From positions 1 to 64,000 of the forward strand of contig URVC01000012.1 of the NCBI GenBank assembly GCA_900551245.1: DNA of 64,000 bases. Reading direction: 5' to 3'. Positions 63,488-64,000 of the stretch are shown in pieces. The stretch comes from an uncultured bacterium. Its GTDB lineage: Bacteria > Verrucomicrobiota > Lentisphaeria > Victivallales > Victivallaceae. The notes under the pieces were generated by a model, which was not told the origin of the DNA, ran no database searches, and was given only the letters and a program-made list of their open reading frames with translations. Both the position numbers and the translations under genes were made by a program. The stretch's first letter is position 1. Every line of letters begins with the position of its first letter.

Positions 63488-64000
63488 TCACACCTTGATA
63501 TCGACAATGGCCCGGATCACCAGATACCCGATCACCTCCAGCGTCAGCATCACGCAGATGGCACACCAGCCGATCGCCGTCTGCACCATCGGCAGCATCA
63601 GATCGTTGTTGATGAAAAAGAGCAGCGTGAACGCGACCAGCGGCGCCAGCGACATCGCCAGCGCCTCAAACCGCCCCTGCGCCGTCAGCGCCCGGAGCTT
63701 CTGCTGAAACTCCGTCCGCCCCCGGATCATCTGGGTGATCTTTTCGAGCACATCGACCATGCTCCCGCCGGACTGGGCGGTCAGGCGGATGGAGATAATC
63801 AGCAACTGAAGATCTTCGCACGGAATCCGGTTGTACATCCGCTGCAGCGCCTCCGCCAGCTCCAGCCCCAGCCGGTATTCGCGGATGACGATCAACAGCT
63901 CCTCCTTCATCGGCCCGTCGCACCGCCGGGAGAAAACCTCCAGCGCCTGCGGCAGCGCCTGGCCGGCGCGCAGTCCGCTGGTCAGGCCGAGCGAAAGCTC
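63488..64000 (-). CDS. tadB: Tad pilus inner-membrane protein TadB (partial, cut by window edge)
   Basis: Only the C-terminal 170 residues lie inside the window; the frame is open to base 64000. LGLTSGLRAGQALPQALEVF and YRLGLELAEALQRMYNRIPC are the repeated GspF-type segments, followed by GGSMVDVLEKITQMIRGRTE and two membrane helices (ALAMSLAPLVAFTLLFFINN, WCAICVMLTLEVIGYLVI). It pairs with TadC as the inner-membrane platform. The rest of the Tad locus (secretin, CpaB, TadZ-like genes) is not in the window and presumably lies beyond it. Confidence 0.88.
   Translation of the reverse strand, partial: ELSLGLTSGLRAGQALPQALEVFSRRCDGPMKEELLIVIREYRLGLELAEALQRMYNRIPCEDLQLLIISIRLTAQSGGSMVDVLEKITQMIRGRTEFQQKLRALTAQGRFEALAMSLAPLVAFTLLFFINNDLMLPMVQTAIGWCAICVMLTLEVIGYLVIRAIVDIKV

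Overview
The window is a GC-rich bacterial chromosome segment with Gram-negative traits: lpxA, lipoproteins with lipoboxes, a WaaP/Kdo-kinase-like protein and a Tad pilus. Two proteins carry the FTLIELLVVIAIIAILAA prepilin N-terminus together with a C-terminal DGHV box, and several loci break down animal or plant glycans. This combination is typical of the PVC group, and most of all of Lentisphaerota (Victivallis-like gut anaerobes). That placement is inferred from gene content only; there is no rRNA gene to confirm it.

Layout. 0.3-2 kb: a GGGtGRT-family protein and a NifU-like scaffold. 2.2-15.3 kb: an accessory carbohydrate region with a DUF3047 protein, a frameshifted GNAT gene, a GntR/LacI-type regulator with a well-defined operator and promoter, a pseudopilin plus heparinase-like lyase pair, an SDR protein, an AraC regulator divergent from a sialidase fused in frame to a pseudopilin, and a large GH-A-clan secreted protein. 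15.4-18.3 kb: a LPS-kinase-like gene and a small phage-derived patch in which a 5'-truncated capsid-protein remnant carries an ADP-ribosyltransferase domain followed by a 63-aa ORF. 18.4-23.5 kb: a BtuF-like binding protein, clpC, mnmA and rlmH. 23.6-30.6 kb: a LacI regulator divergent from a GH130 / glycosidase-like / DUF5107-TPR operon. 30.7-34.3 kb: a glucuronokinase-like GHMP kinase, galU and a DEAD-box helicase. 34.3-42.1 kb: tRNA-Gly(CCC), a lipoprotein, a TadA deaminase-GNAT fusion, a membrane Ser/Thr kinase, a NAD kinase, a SpoU methyltransferase, lpxA and gpmI. 42.2-45.2 kb: an ATP-grasp ligase / 7TM inactive transglutaminase / retropepsin triad. 45.3-50.4 kb: an IclR regulator, a MurQ/GCKR-like SIS protein and an ankyrin protein. 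51-64 kb: a Tad/Flp pilus locus in two convergent arms, continuing past the window end.

How the genes work together. The carbohydrate loci each pair a one-component regulator with secreted or cytoplasmic enzymes, and two include a pseudopilin. The glucuronokinase-like and GalU pair could turn salvaged uronic acid into UDP-sugar. The Tad arms hold pilins, prepilin peptidase, minor pilins, the CpaF ATPase and TadB/TadC. They also hold a Ser/Thr kinase, two FHA-domain membrane proteins, an extra pilin-like peptide and a membrane HExxH protein. This suggests a pilus or secretion machine under phosphorylation control, which I consider the most interesting candidate system here. The second candidate is the ADP-ribosyltransferase with its overlapping small ORF.

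A promoter pattern recurs: a -35 close to TTGNNN, a 16-17 bp spacer and a -10 of TATATT or similar. It helped decide several start codons. No CRISPR array, rRNA, insertion sequence or origin was seen.
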